Under the pieces are notes generated by a model. The model was not told where the DNA came from, did not search any database, and was given only the letters and a program-made list of their open reading frames with translations. Source: Cognataquiflexum aquatile (lineage in GTDB: Bacteria > Bacteroidota > Bacteroidia > Cytophagales > Cyclobacteriaceae). Taken from it: a stretch of DNA of 64,000 nt. How positions within the stretch are numbered: the stretch's first letter is position 1; each line of letters begins with the position of its first letter. Positions 43,580 through 52,800 of this stretch are shown one piece after another. A program made the position numbers and the translations under genes. The stretch is taken from the NCBI RefSeq assembly GCF_003316845.1, contig NZ_QMIK01000001.1:1116001-1180000 (forward strand). The letters are read 5' to 3'.

Positions 43580-45253
43580 TTACTTAAATAATTTTTCCAA
43601 AATTTTGTATGTTATTAAGTAAGTCGGTCGCACCCCTTCCATGCCCAATGCGCCGGATGCCAGCGTGCTTCCGGTCTCCAAAGGATTGTCCGAAGCATAA
43701 TAGGCATAGAGTACTTTTACATTTTTGGTGATGTTTTGTCTGATCTTACTTTGGGACTGTATGGCCTTTTGATAATGTGCCCCTTCCATTTCCAATCCTA
43801 TGGCCTGCCAGCTTGACTCCATAAGGTAACTCAGGACATCTTTGTTTTGGAGCGATGTCCCCAAAACCGTAAACATGGTTCCTTCATAGACTCCCAACCC
43901 AAATCCTTCAAAGTCCTGCCTCTTCAGCTCGTTTTTGATGGGGTAATTGTCCGCTGTACCTTCAAAAACATGGCTCGTTGGAATCATGATGTCTCCCTTT
44001 TTTCCGGTAAGAATCCCTGCTTTGCCCATGATGGAAGCGGAGAGAACATTCAATGGATAGGATTTGCCATTGATATGGTCGTAAGGCTTGAGCAATTCAT
44101 CAAAGCACTCGTATGCCTGTTCACCAAAAGCATAATCCATAATCAGAATTACCGGCTTTTTCTTGTCGTCCTTGTTGATTTTGACCCCAGGGATGAGGGA
44201 ATCGTTGGACATTTTGGAGGTATCGATGACCTGCACATTAATATTGGTGCCCGAAGCATCATGGACTTCTATGAGTCCATTATTCAGGGCAAAGCTCCAT
44301 ATTTCCTTTCCTTTGTTGGTTTTGGAACCGGTACTGATATCCATCGCCACATTTTCTATTTCCTCAAATGAATTCAATCCCAATGCCTGATGACCGTAGA
44401 TGGTATTGGTCACGCTGTGGAGATTGGCCGAGATGATGTGGATAGGTCTTTCTATCAATCCTTGTTCAAACAGCACGGATTTGATGGTATTGGCCCAAAG
44501 TTCCCCATATACATGGTGTCCTACCCGCTGTCTCAAGGTGGAGGAAAAGGAGATTTCGCGGTCTTTGCCATTGAAAAACTCATCCATGGCCAGCTTCCCC
44601 AAATGATAGACTATTGAAAAAAGACTGCTTGTGTGCGGAGAAGTTTCAAATTTTTGAACTGCCTCATGTGTTTCATCAAAAGTCCTTCCGATGACATGAC
44701 TGAGATAGGAACAGGCGACTTCCTTATCAAATTCCTCCCCATTGACTTCTTTTTCAACGGTTTTTTCCAACATCTCCCAGTTCAGGTCAAACCTGCCTTT
44801 GTGGTCTGTGCTGTTGGTTTTGATTTTTTCTGACTCTATGTACAGAAAAGTAATGTGGGTCAAAATATCGTAGATGTCAGATCTACCCCTGGTCATCTCC
44901 ACATACATCTGATCCTGATCTACCCGGTAGCAGTTTCTTTTTCGCTTGGCAGGAATAATCGCTGAAAAAGTTGAATTCTCATATCCTTCCCTACTGATCA
45001 GCCTGATATAGCGGCATTGTTCGATACCCCTTGGAAGCCGCTCCATGACGTACAACAATCCGTCTAATTCAATTTTTTCCTCATTGCCCAATAGCCCGTA
45101 GATCTCCGGACTCAGCACCAAAAGTGAATCTACAAGCGATTCACCTGAAACTCCCATCGGCTTATAAGACCCTCTCATAAAAAGGTGTCTCATTGTAATG
45201 TAGAGTTTTTCAATGGCGGCCCGTGATTCTTGTGCGCGTGTTCTTTGCATCAT
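43580..45253 (-). CDS. Large conserved protein with nucleoside-phosphorylase-like C-terminal half
   Basis: A 557-residue cytoplasmic protein from the ATG at 45253 (MMQRTRAQESRAAIEKLYIT); a TTG at 45286 overlaps a likely -7 box and is not chosen. The N-terminal half is helical with RQRVGHHVYGELWANTIKSV near residue 250. The C-terminal half has SASIMGKAGILTGKKGDIMI, THVFEGTADNY-like SHVFEGTADNY, AIGLEMEGAHYQKAI and YYASDNP. GLEMEGAHY resembles the E-M-E site of purine nucleoside phosphorylases and MTA/SAH nucleosidases. I believe it belongs to a Bacteroidota-type domain-of-unknown-function family (possibly DUF6909). Function is not known. Single gene with its own terminator. Confidence 0.75.
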   Translation of the reverse strand: MMQRTRAQESRAAIEKLYITMRHLFMRGSYKPMGVSGESLVDSLLVLSPEIYGLLGNEEKIELDGLLYVMERLPRGIEQCRYIRLISREGYENSTFSAIIPAKRKRNCYRVDQDQMYVEMTRGRSDIYDILTHITFLYIESEKIKTNSTDHKGRFDLNWEMLEKTVEKEVNGEEFDKEVACSYLSHVIGRTFDETHEAVQKFETSPHTSSLFSIVYHLGKLAMDEFFNGKDREISFSSTLRQRVGHHVYGELWANTIKSVLFEQGLIERPIHIISANLHSVTNTIYGHQALGLNSFEEIENVAMDISTGSKTNKGKEIWSFALNNGLIEVHDASGTNINVQVIDTSKMSNDSLIPGVKINKDDKKKPVILIMDYAFGEQAYECFDELLKPYDHINGKSYPLNVLSASIMGKAGILTGKKGDIMIPTSHVFEGTADNYPIKNELKRQDFEGFGLGVYEGTMFTVLGTSLQNKDVLSYLMESSWQAIGLEMEGAHYQKAIQSQSKIRQNITKNVKVLYAYYASDNPLETGSTLASGALGMEGVRPTYLITYKILEKLFK

Positions 45254-45283
45254 TTTTAAAATATTTTGATTGGATAAATTCGA

Positions 45284-45291
45284 CAAACTTA
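45284..45291 (-). promoter_or_regulatory. Possible -7 box for 43580-45253
   Basis: TAAGTTTG on the minus strand fits TAnnTTTG and lies about 30 bases before the chosen ATG. No matching -33 box is visible at the usual distance. Confidence 0.35.
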
Positions 45292-45350
45292 ATCAATTTT
45301 ACCCAATTGATCAGGTTAAATTTTCATTACCCTTCCTGCCCTATCCTAGT

Positions 45351-45869
45351 TCAGACGTATTTCTGCTTCAATACATTTATATGATGCTCCGCATGTCCTG
45401 CAATGATATGGATCAGTGCCCTGACAGAAACCCGGAAACCATTGGCATTTCCGATATTGGTGTAGGAGGATTCCGGTAGGTTCTTTACAAGCGAAACCAA
45501 TGCCTTCCTGGAAAATTCAAATTCTTCCAATAAAGCTGAAAGCGGGATATGGTTAAAATCTGCATTTACCACATATTGGTCCTGATCAAATCCAGGAAGG
45601 GCAGCTTTTTCTCCCCGTGCAAAGCACAAAGCCCTAAATGTCATGATCCTATCGGTATCGATGATATGTCCCAAAACTTCCTTGCCTGTCCATTTTCCCG
45701 TTTCATAGGCGAGCAGGCTTTTTTCTTCTCCCATTTGCTCATAAAATTTCCTGATCTCATTCACTTGTTCAGAGAGCAGGGAGGGAATATCCTTTCCTAT
45801 GACCCAATTGACATAGCCGGTGTAATAGGATTCGTATTCTCCTTCGCGGGGCACTAATAATTCGTTCAT
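45351..45869 (-). CDS. DinB family protein
   Basis: A 172-residue four-helix protein from ATG 45869 (MNELLVPREGEY); the upstream part of the frame reaches into the divergent promoter region and is left out. YETGKWTGKEVLGHIIDTDRI, given in two pieces as YETGKWTGKEV and LGHIIDTDRI, has the first metal histidine (H near residue 72), and the C-terminal IHIIAGHAEHHINVL has the other two. The three-histidine site is that of DinB/YfiT metal hydrolases and thiol-S-transferases. It is divergent from the M28 peptidase gene with 68 bases between. Substrate unknown. Confidence 0.9.
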   Translation of the reverse strand: MNELLVPREGEYESYYTGYVNWVIGKDIPSLLSEQVNEIRKFYEQMGEEKSLLAYETGKWTGKEVLGHIIDTDRIMTFRALCFARGEKAALPGFDQDQYVVNADFNHIPLSALLEEFEFSRKALVSLVKNLPESSYTNIGNANGFRVSVRALIHIIAGHAEHHINVLKQKYV

Positions 45870-45937
45870 GTAATTCTGGTTTATAATTGAGATTTCTACG
45901 GGTAAATTTAGCCCATTCACCTTGAGCATTTCAGATT

Positions 45938-47287
45938 ATGAAAAAAATTTTACTCCTCTTTGCTTGTTTCACTTTCAATTTTGCTTTTGCCCAGACTCAG
46001 ATTATCCACCGCAATGCTGAGATCGAAAAGATGGTAAAGGAAATTTCGGCCACCAACCTGGAGAAATATGTCCGGGACCTTGCCGGATTCAGAACACGGC
46101 ATACCCTAAGTCCAAACAATCCAAAAGAAGGAATCTCAGCTTCCCAACAATATGTCTTAAACCATTTCAAATCTTTTGAAGCTGCCTCAGGTGGCAGGCT
46201 GACTTCTTTTATCGACACCTATACCATCCCTGCGGACAGCAGAAGGATCCCTACAGACAGTCAATCCGGAAATGTCATGGCCACGCTCAAAGGGACGGAT
46301 CCAAACGATGACCGGGTTTTTATTATTTCTGCCCATGTCGATAGCAGGGCTTTGGATGTGATGAACACTGAAATCGATGCACCGGGAGCCAATGATGACG
46401 GTTCAGGTGTGGCTGCAGTCATCGAATTGGCTAGGATCATGTCCCAAAAATCCTTCCCTTCAACCATTATTTTTGTCGCAGTATCAGGTGAAGAGCAAGG
46501 GCTGAAAGGTGCTGCATACCTTGCAGAGAAAGCCAAAAAAGAAAATTGGAACCTCGTCGCCATGCTCAACAATGACATGATCGGCAACAGCAATTCCTCA
46601 GAAACCAATATCAATGACAATACCCGGGTCAGGATCTTTTCCGAGGGGGTTCCTGCTGCGGAGACGGAGCAAATGGCTGCCATCAGAAGATACACCAACG
46701 GAGAAAATGACAGCAAATCCCGTCAGCTAGCCCGATACATGAAAGAAGTAGGCGAGAGATATGTCGATCAGCTTGAAGTGAAATTGGTATATAGAAACGA
46801 CCGTTTCCTCAGAGGCGGCGACCACACACCTTTTGCAAGGGAAGGATTTACAGCCATCAGGGTTTGCGAAATGAACGAAAATTACTACCACCAGCATGAA
46901 AATGTCAGGGTAGAAAACGGCATCCAATACGGCGATTTACCGGAGTTCGTCGATTTCGAATACATGAGAAAAGTAACAGGAATCAACTTGGCTTCATTGT
47001 ATTCGATGGCTTCAGCACCTTCCGAACCACAATCCGTCGGCATAGATGTCAGAAAACTGAGCAACACCTCCACACTCAGGTGGGAAGCTCCCGCCAAAGG
47101 AAAAGCCAAAGGATATTATGTGCTGATGCGTGAAACGGATTCTTCCAATTGGGAAAAGAAATTTTACACTGAAGCAACTATCCTGACCATTCCTTATTCC
47201 AAAGACAATTATTTCTTTGCTGTCCAATCAGTCGGTGAAAATGGCCATGAAAGCATGGCTGTATTTCCTCAGCCGATAACCAGGTGA
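45938..47287 (+). CDS. Secreted M28 family zinc aminopeptidase
   Basis: A 449-residue peptidase with signal peptide MKKILLLFACFTFNFAFAQ. Metal and catalytic residues of M28 are all visible: H133 in SAHVDSRALD, D153 in GANDDGSG, E185-E186 in AVSGEEQGL, D213 in NNDMIGN and H296 in RGGDHTPF. After the catalytic domain (to about residue 350), residues 360-445 look like a fibronectin type III domain (TSTLRWEAPAKGKAKGYYVL). It should release N-terminal residues from peptides in the periplasm or outside. It is transcribed alone, divergent from the DinB gene. Confidence 0.93.
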   Translation: MKKILLLFACFTFNFAFAQTQIIHRNAEIEKMVKEISATNLEKYVRDLAGFRTRHTLSPNNPKEGISASQQYVLNHFKSFEAASGGRLTSFIDTYTIPADSRRIPTDSQSGNVMATLKGTDPNDDRVFIISAHVDSRALDVMNTEIDAPGANDDGSGVAAVIELARIMSQKSFPSTIIFVAVSGEEQGLKGAAYLAEKAKKENWNLVAMLNNDMIGNSNSSETNINDNTRVRIFSEGVPAAETEQMAAIRRYTNGENDSKSRQLARYMKEVGERYVDQLEVKLVYRNDRFLRGGDHTPFAREGFTAIRVCEMNENYYHQHENVRVENGIQYGDLPEFVDFEYMRKVTGINLASLYSMASAPSEPQSVGIDVRKLSNTSTLRWEAPAKGKAKGYYVLMRETDSSNWEKKFYTEATILTIPYSKDNYFFAVQSVGENGHESMAVFPQPITR

Positions 47288-47427
47288 TCTTTATCTTGAT
47301 TGTTGAAAGTCTTCCAAAAAATGATATTTATGGATACTTGATATTCATTGATATTGCTTCAAAAACAAAGGCCAATCCCTTTATTAAACTTGGGTAACCA
47401 AACTACCATTGTTGATAGTTAAGAAAA

Positions 47428-47449
47428 AAGTCAGTGAAGACACTGACTT
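47428..47449 (-). terminator. Intrinsic terminator downstream of tamA
   Basis: AAGTCAGTG / CACTGACTT, a nine-base perfect stem with a four-base loop. On the minus strand it is followed by TTTTTTCTT, so it serves the tamB-tamA transcript, about 135 bases after the tamA stop. Confidence 0.7.
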
Positions 47450-47534
47450 AGGCTTAGGCTGAGACAAGCTTTGAAAGTAAAAGGAAATGTTTGAGGGTGG
47501 AAAATCTTATATCGCCGAAGGCATTATATCAACA

Positions 47535-47581
47535 TATATCGCACAGCATATATCCATTTATATCGCACAGCATATATCCAT
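47535..47581. repeat. Two 23-base direct repeats beside the tamA stop
   Basis: The sequence starting TATATCGCACAGCATATATC occurs at 47535-47557 and again, identical, at 47559-47581, one base apart. A weaker TATATCGC word lies at 47510-47517. The last copy ends three bases before the tamA stop codon. No coding or hairpin role is evident. Confidence 0.85.
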
Positions 47582-47584
47582 ATT

Positions 47585-49879
47585 TTAGAACGGATACCCT
47601 ATCGCAAAGTTGATGACCATATTTTCTCTTCTCCAAGCCGGATCAAATATGTAAAAAGTATCCAGCCATCTGTCATCTTCCGGAAGCCAAGGTTTACGTA
47701 CCGGAAAAGCCAAGTCGAAACGCAACACAAAAAGGCTGATGTCAACCCTCAGACCAAACCCTGAACCTACACCAAGCTCTTTGGCCCAATCTTTGGAAAA
47801 TTTTCCACCGGGAAGCGCTTCGTTTTCATTGAACAACCAGATGTTACCTGCATCGACAAAGAAGGCTCCTTTCAGGTATTTGTTAAAGGGAAATCTCATT
47901 TCCACATTACCCTCCAACCTGATATCACCTGCTTGGTCAAAGAATCCGCTTGTACTTCCCCCTTCGGGTAAAAAAGTACCTGGACCCAAGGACCTGATTC
48001 TAAATGCCCTCACACTCCTTGGACCTCCAGCGAAAAATTGCTTTACGAATGGCAGTGAAACCGAATTGCCTAGAGGAACACCGACACCGCCATAAAGCCG
48101 GGTGACAAGCATAGTTTCTTTGGTGAATTTGTGGTAAAACCTCAGATCCATATCATTTTTGATGTATTGGGCATATTCCAATCCAAATGCAAAACCGGGA
48201 TTTTCTGTATCAAATAAGGTATTTATTCCTTTCAAAAGATTACCGGCAAGATCAATTGTGGTCGAAAAGAAAATGGCATTCTTCCTATGCGCATCTACCA
48301 GCTGGTTATAATTAAAAGTGTAATTCATTCCTAAAATAAACTGTTGTTCAAAACTCCTTCTCAAAAAAGGATTAGATTCCAAAATCTCATCAAATTCCGG
48401 AGTAGTACTTCTCAAATTGACTATACTGACACTGATGGGATTGAATTCGTGGTAGACGTATTTGTTGATGTTCCAAAAATAACCAAACGAAGAATTATAG
48501 GAGTTGATAAGGTACAAATCTGTCCTGTTTTGATATTCTATACCCGCCGTAATCCTGGTTTTTGGAATGGACAATTTGAAACGGTTCATCACCGGAACAG
48601 GAAAAAGTACCCTTGGAAAAACCAAAGATCCTTGAAGTCCAAGCTCGATGGATTGCTGGGCCTCTCTATCGCCTGATTGCAACTGTACTTCATATCCCAC
48701 TTTCGCTGTCAGGTTGAATGTCTCTCCACCGTTAAAAATGTTCCTGTTTTGGAAATTCAGAATCAGAGCCGGACCCACAAAACTGTTGGACTTGGTGACA
48801 CCCTGGATTTCCGCCCGCACTGCCCTTGTATTGAGCGGTGACAAGAGAATCCTGGCATTAAGGGGATAGGTTCCGTCCTCATTCCTGACGCTATCTGTTT
48901 CTTCAAAAGAAATATTGACAAACCTAAAACTACCTATTGAAGAAAGCCTGTTTGAAGTTTGTCTCGAAATTTGCGGGTCGAATTTAGCTCCTTCTCTAAA
49001 AAGGATATAATTTTCAAGTAAATGTGGTTTGAAAACCTCCTCTGCCTGGATGATATCGATGCCGTTGATCGTGACTGTATCTTCATGGGCTACATCTTCA
49101 CTGATGGAATAATTTGGAAAAACCTTGATGTCCCGGATCGTATAGGGATATTTTGATTTAACAGGTGTATTGGTTTTGAGTCTCAGATAAAGATCAAATC
49201 TCCGGTCTTCATATTGATTTGTATCAGCTTCGAACACCAACAAATCCGCATTGAAATTATAATAGCCTTTTGATTTAAGGTCCAGATCCACCCTTTCCCT
49301 TTCCTTCTTCATAGCCTCCAAGTCAAGCTTGCTTCCTTTGACCAATTCTGTTTTGTCCAGGGTTTTTTTGATCTCCTGAATGATTTCCAAAGAATCACCG
49401 AGCAGCTGGTAAGTCTCGAGTCGATAGGGTTCACCAAATTCCAAGGTATATTCAACATGGGCGAATTTCCCCTTTTCAAAGATTTCGTATTTTTCATTTC
49501 CAAAAAAGTACCCCAAATTTTCCAGTCTATTAAACAGAATATTGGTGGTTCGCTCAAGCTGGACATCACTGAGGTAGACGGGTTTTTCTCCAAATCTTTT
49601 GCCCAAAAACTTATTTATAAATCCCGGTTTCTCTTTGCTGCTTTTGTAATGTGCCCAGAGTCCAAATCTAACTCCCAATATTTTGCCGTTGGGATCAGGT
49701 TTGATAAGAGAATTGAGGTCACTTTGGAGCGAAGATCTTTCGGATTTGGAGAGAGGGGCCTCAAGAATAAGCTCATGTCCAGTGTACAGTTTCTGACCTT
49801 CTGGAATAAACTTTTTGACGCCACATGAAAAATTCAGGAGGAGAAAAAACACCAATATGTTTCCCAATTGTCTAATCAT
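47585..49879 (-). CDS. tamA: TamA/BamA-family outer-membrane assembly factor (lipoprotein signal)
   Basis: A 764-residue Omp85-family protein from ATG 49879 (MIRQLGNILVFFLLLNFSC), which gives a lipobox-like LNFS-C ending; starting upstream would hide the signal. Residues 30-390 are POTRA-like (YTLEFGEPYRLETYQLLGDS, RFVNISFEE), and the C-terminal 370 residues form the barrel with VKQFFAGGPRSVRAFRIRSL in the place of the family V-R/G-F/Y loop, ending FAIGYPF. The start overlaps the stop of the TamB-like gene by 8 bases. Together with TamB it is expected to place some beta-barrel proteins or lipids in the outer membrane. BamA-like naming is also possible. Confidence 0.88.
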   Translation of the reverse strand: MIRQLGNILVFFLLLNFSCGVKKFIPEGQKLYTGHELILEAPLSKSERSSLQSDLNSLIKPDPNGKILGVRFGLWAHYKSSKEKPGFINKFLGKRFGEKPVYLSDVQLERTTNILFNRLENLGYFFGNEKYEIFEKGKFAHVEYTLEFGEPYRLETYQLLGDSLEIIQEIKKTLDKTELVKGSKLDLEAMKKERERVDLDLKSKGYYNFNADLLVFEADTNQYEDRRFDLYLRLKTNTPVKSKYPYTIRDIKVFPNYSISEDVAHEDTVTINGIDIIQAEEVFKPHLLENYILFREGAKFDPQISRQTSNRLSSIGSFRFVNISFEETDSVRNEDGTYPLNARILLSPLNTRAVRAEIQGVTKSNSFVGPALILNFQNRNIFNGGETFNLTAKVGYEVQLQSGDREAQQSIELGLQGSLVFPRVLFPVPVMNRFKLSIPKTRITAGIEYQNRTDLYLINSYNSSFGYFWNINKYVYHEFNPISVSIVNLRSTTPEFDEILESNPFLRRSFEQQFILGMNYTFNYNQLVDAHRKNAIFFSTTIDLAGNLLKGINTLFDTENPGFAFGLEYAQYIKNDMDLRFYHKFTKETMLVTRLYGGVGVPLGNSVSLPFVKQFFAGGPRSVRAFRIRSLGPGTFLPEGGSTSGFFDQAGDIRLEGNVEMRFPFNKYLKGAFFVDAGNIWLFNENEALPGGKFSKDWAKELGVGSGFGLRVDISLFVLRFDLAFPVRKPWLPEDDRWLDTFYIFDPAWRRENMVINFAIGYPF

Positions 49880-52800
49880 TCCCTGTCTTTTTTTCACTTT
49901 CCAACTTTTCTTCAGATTCCTCCACCTCATTACTCTCCTCTTTCTTTACAGCTTCCTTGATACTTTTTCTCCAAAGTTCCTTAAAAGCATTAAATTCCCT
50001 ATTAAAAATAAAAGATACTCCGGTCACCACCAACTGACCATCTATGACGGATTCAAACTGGTTTTTGCGGTATGCTTTTGCCCGCCACTGTCCTCTCTGA
50101 TCGAGCAGGTATTCCACACCCACATCTCCAAACAGCGCATCACCCTGGTTTATTTCCTGATTTCCACCTTCTACATCTACCTGTCCTCCGACAGAAATTA
50201 CCAATCGGTCATTCATAAGGGATTGTTTGGCAGCGACATTGAGTTGCGTCCTGTCCTGGGCCGCCCCAGTCTGGAAATCCGTGTAAGAATCCAGGTCAAA
50301 ATCCAAAGAGAATCCGGAATCACCAAAGAGTTTTCCCGAAAGTGCATTGAGCTGACTGGAAAGGACCTGGCTGACAGACGAGCGGGCAAGATTGACAGAA
50401 CCTCCGGAAGAACCATCATTACCCACTACCGGGAAAAACTGGTTGAGAACCAACAAAGAAAAGACTTGCTTGGTCAGCTCATCCTCCTGCTCGTTGATCT
50501 GCTGGATCATGCCATACACACTTCCCCCAAAAGCTCCCCTTTCCTGCTCTGCGAGATCCAGTTCGAATGAAATTTCAGGCTTCATCAATTCCCCATCAAT
50601 GTTCAAATAAACCATAAACGGTAGCACCTGCCTGAATTGGCTTGCAGTGCTTTTGTCCGTACCACTGAGCTGCGCCTGCATCAGTTCCGCTGCAGAAGTC
50701 CTGATATTGTAGATGGCGGTGAGGTCGAGAGTTGCATCCATGGGATCACCTTTCCAAATCACCGTACTGCCTGGTGCAAGTTCAAATCTCCTGTTGACCA
50801 AATTAAACAGGTTCATTTCATAATGTCCGCTTTTCACCTCATACCTTCCCGAAAGGGATATGTCTCCATTTGGGTCCATCAACATATTGAGGTCAGCCTC
50901 ACCCTGGATTCGCAGGTTGTCATTGGTCCTTTCATCTACAATTAGATTGAAAATTGTCTTTGGGTCAATCTTGAGATTTGCTTTGACATCATAGCCTTTG
51001 ATCCCCTGTGTCAACGATTCTCCTTCCCTTCTATAAATAATATCGTAAGGATCCTGATGGTTTACAAAAATCACAACTCCCGTCCGCTCCACGAGGTCAA
51101 TGCGGTCTTCCGGTACGATAAAACTCACTTCCGTGCCCTCATTGACTTTGAGCTGCATGTTCACTACCGGCAAAGAGGCACTTCCTCCAATCTGCAGATC
51201 AAGATCCACCGATGCTTTGCCAAAGAAAAGGTCACTGTCTGCCCGGGTGGAATTCATGACCTGAAACCCTTTGGTCTGAAGTTTCAGGTCCAAGCCGACA
51301 TCAGCAAGATTTTCAGTAAGGACTTTGCCATTGATCACAAAGGCATCTCCCAATGCATCTTTGATTGTAAAATTTTTGAAATAAACCCCACTATTATCCA
51401 ATTCAATCAACTCATCAGGAAAAGTGAAACTTGTATTCAACAGACTGACCAAAAATCCCGCCTCTTTGAATGCAACTTCCCCTTTATAGACCGGTTCTGC
51501 AACAGACCCTTTTACCTCAAATTCCCCTTTGATAAATCCTTTTGGTTGCTTCAAAGCACTATCCGAAACAATTTCCAAAATTGACATTTGCAGTGCATTT
51601 AGATCGACTTTAAGGTCCAAGTCTGTCCGTGCTGAATCTGCCAATATGGTCCCGAAAATATCAAGGTCGACTTTGCCTTCCTTCAAAGCCAGATTAAAAT
51701 CATATTCCTTGATGCTTAATGCCGAAGCTTTCAGATCCAATTTACCAAGGGGAATGTTAACCAGTTCAAAGTCCCTGATAGACAGATCGGCCAAAAAACC
51801 AATGGCACCAAAAGGGTTGACTGCGGTTAGGTTTCCATTCACAATACCTTCGGCAAGGGGATTTTCGGGATTCAGAAAACCGAGAATGGAGTGCAGGATA
51901 AAGTTTTTGAATTCAATACTGAGTTGGTCTTCACCTTCCTCAATAAGATTATTTTTCAAGCCCAAAGATTGGTCACCGTTGGAGAATACAAAATTTTGGA
52001 ATTGTAAAGACTTAGGGGAATAAGTGACCAAATTGTCCTCAGGGATATCCCAGTTTTCTTTGTTGAAAATAAGGTCCTCGGTCAAAAACCGTACTTGGAT
52101 GGTATCTCCCAGATTCGTAACCTCCGACATAAGGTTGATCACCGTATCTTCCTTATACTGGGAATTAAATCCAAAATTTACTATTTGGTCTTTGAAATCA
52201 GCATGCATCCTCGTTTTTCCCACATTAAACGGTTCATAAAAAAGGCTGTTAAATCCCAAATCAAAATTAAGGGTCTTAGCATTTCCGTTAAGGTCAAGCA
52301 GGAAGGTATCCAGATTGGCATTTAAGTACAGCAAATGAGGCATCCGTACCCGTGAATGGATGCTTTGTTCTGAGGAGTTGAACCCAAACTCAAACAAAAG
52401 GGTATCCATTTCGTCTATATCTGCCAACAAAAGCTGGTCAATAAATGGTGTGGGATGAAATTTGAACAATGACTCAGCCACGAGTTCACCGACAAAAAGA
52501 GAGTCCGACCTGCCGACAATGACCTGATTAAAATAATCTTCCAATGCCAAAGTGAGATTTGACAAAGAACTGTTGACAGTAAAAAATCCGTCCAAAAAGT
52601 CCGATTGGACCTTTAGATCCGACAATATATCTGAAAGTGTGGCGTCCATTTTTATCAACCCAATCGGGAAATCCCTGTTTTCCAAGTGAAAAGTCCCATC
52701 AGAAAGCTCTATTGCAGCAGAAATTCCTTCCGGGTTTCCGCTAAGGTTTCCTGAAATTTGGAATTTAGTATCGATATCTTGTTTAGTAGCCCCGATCGAT

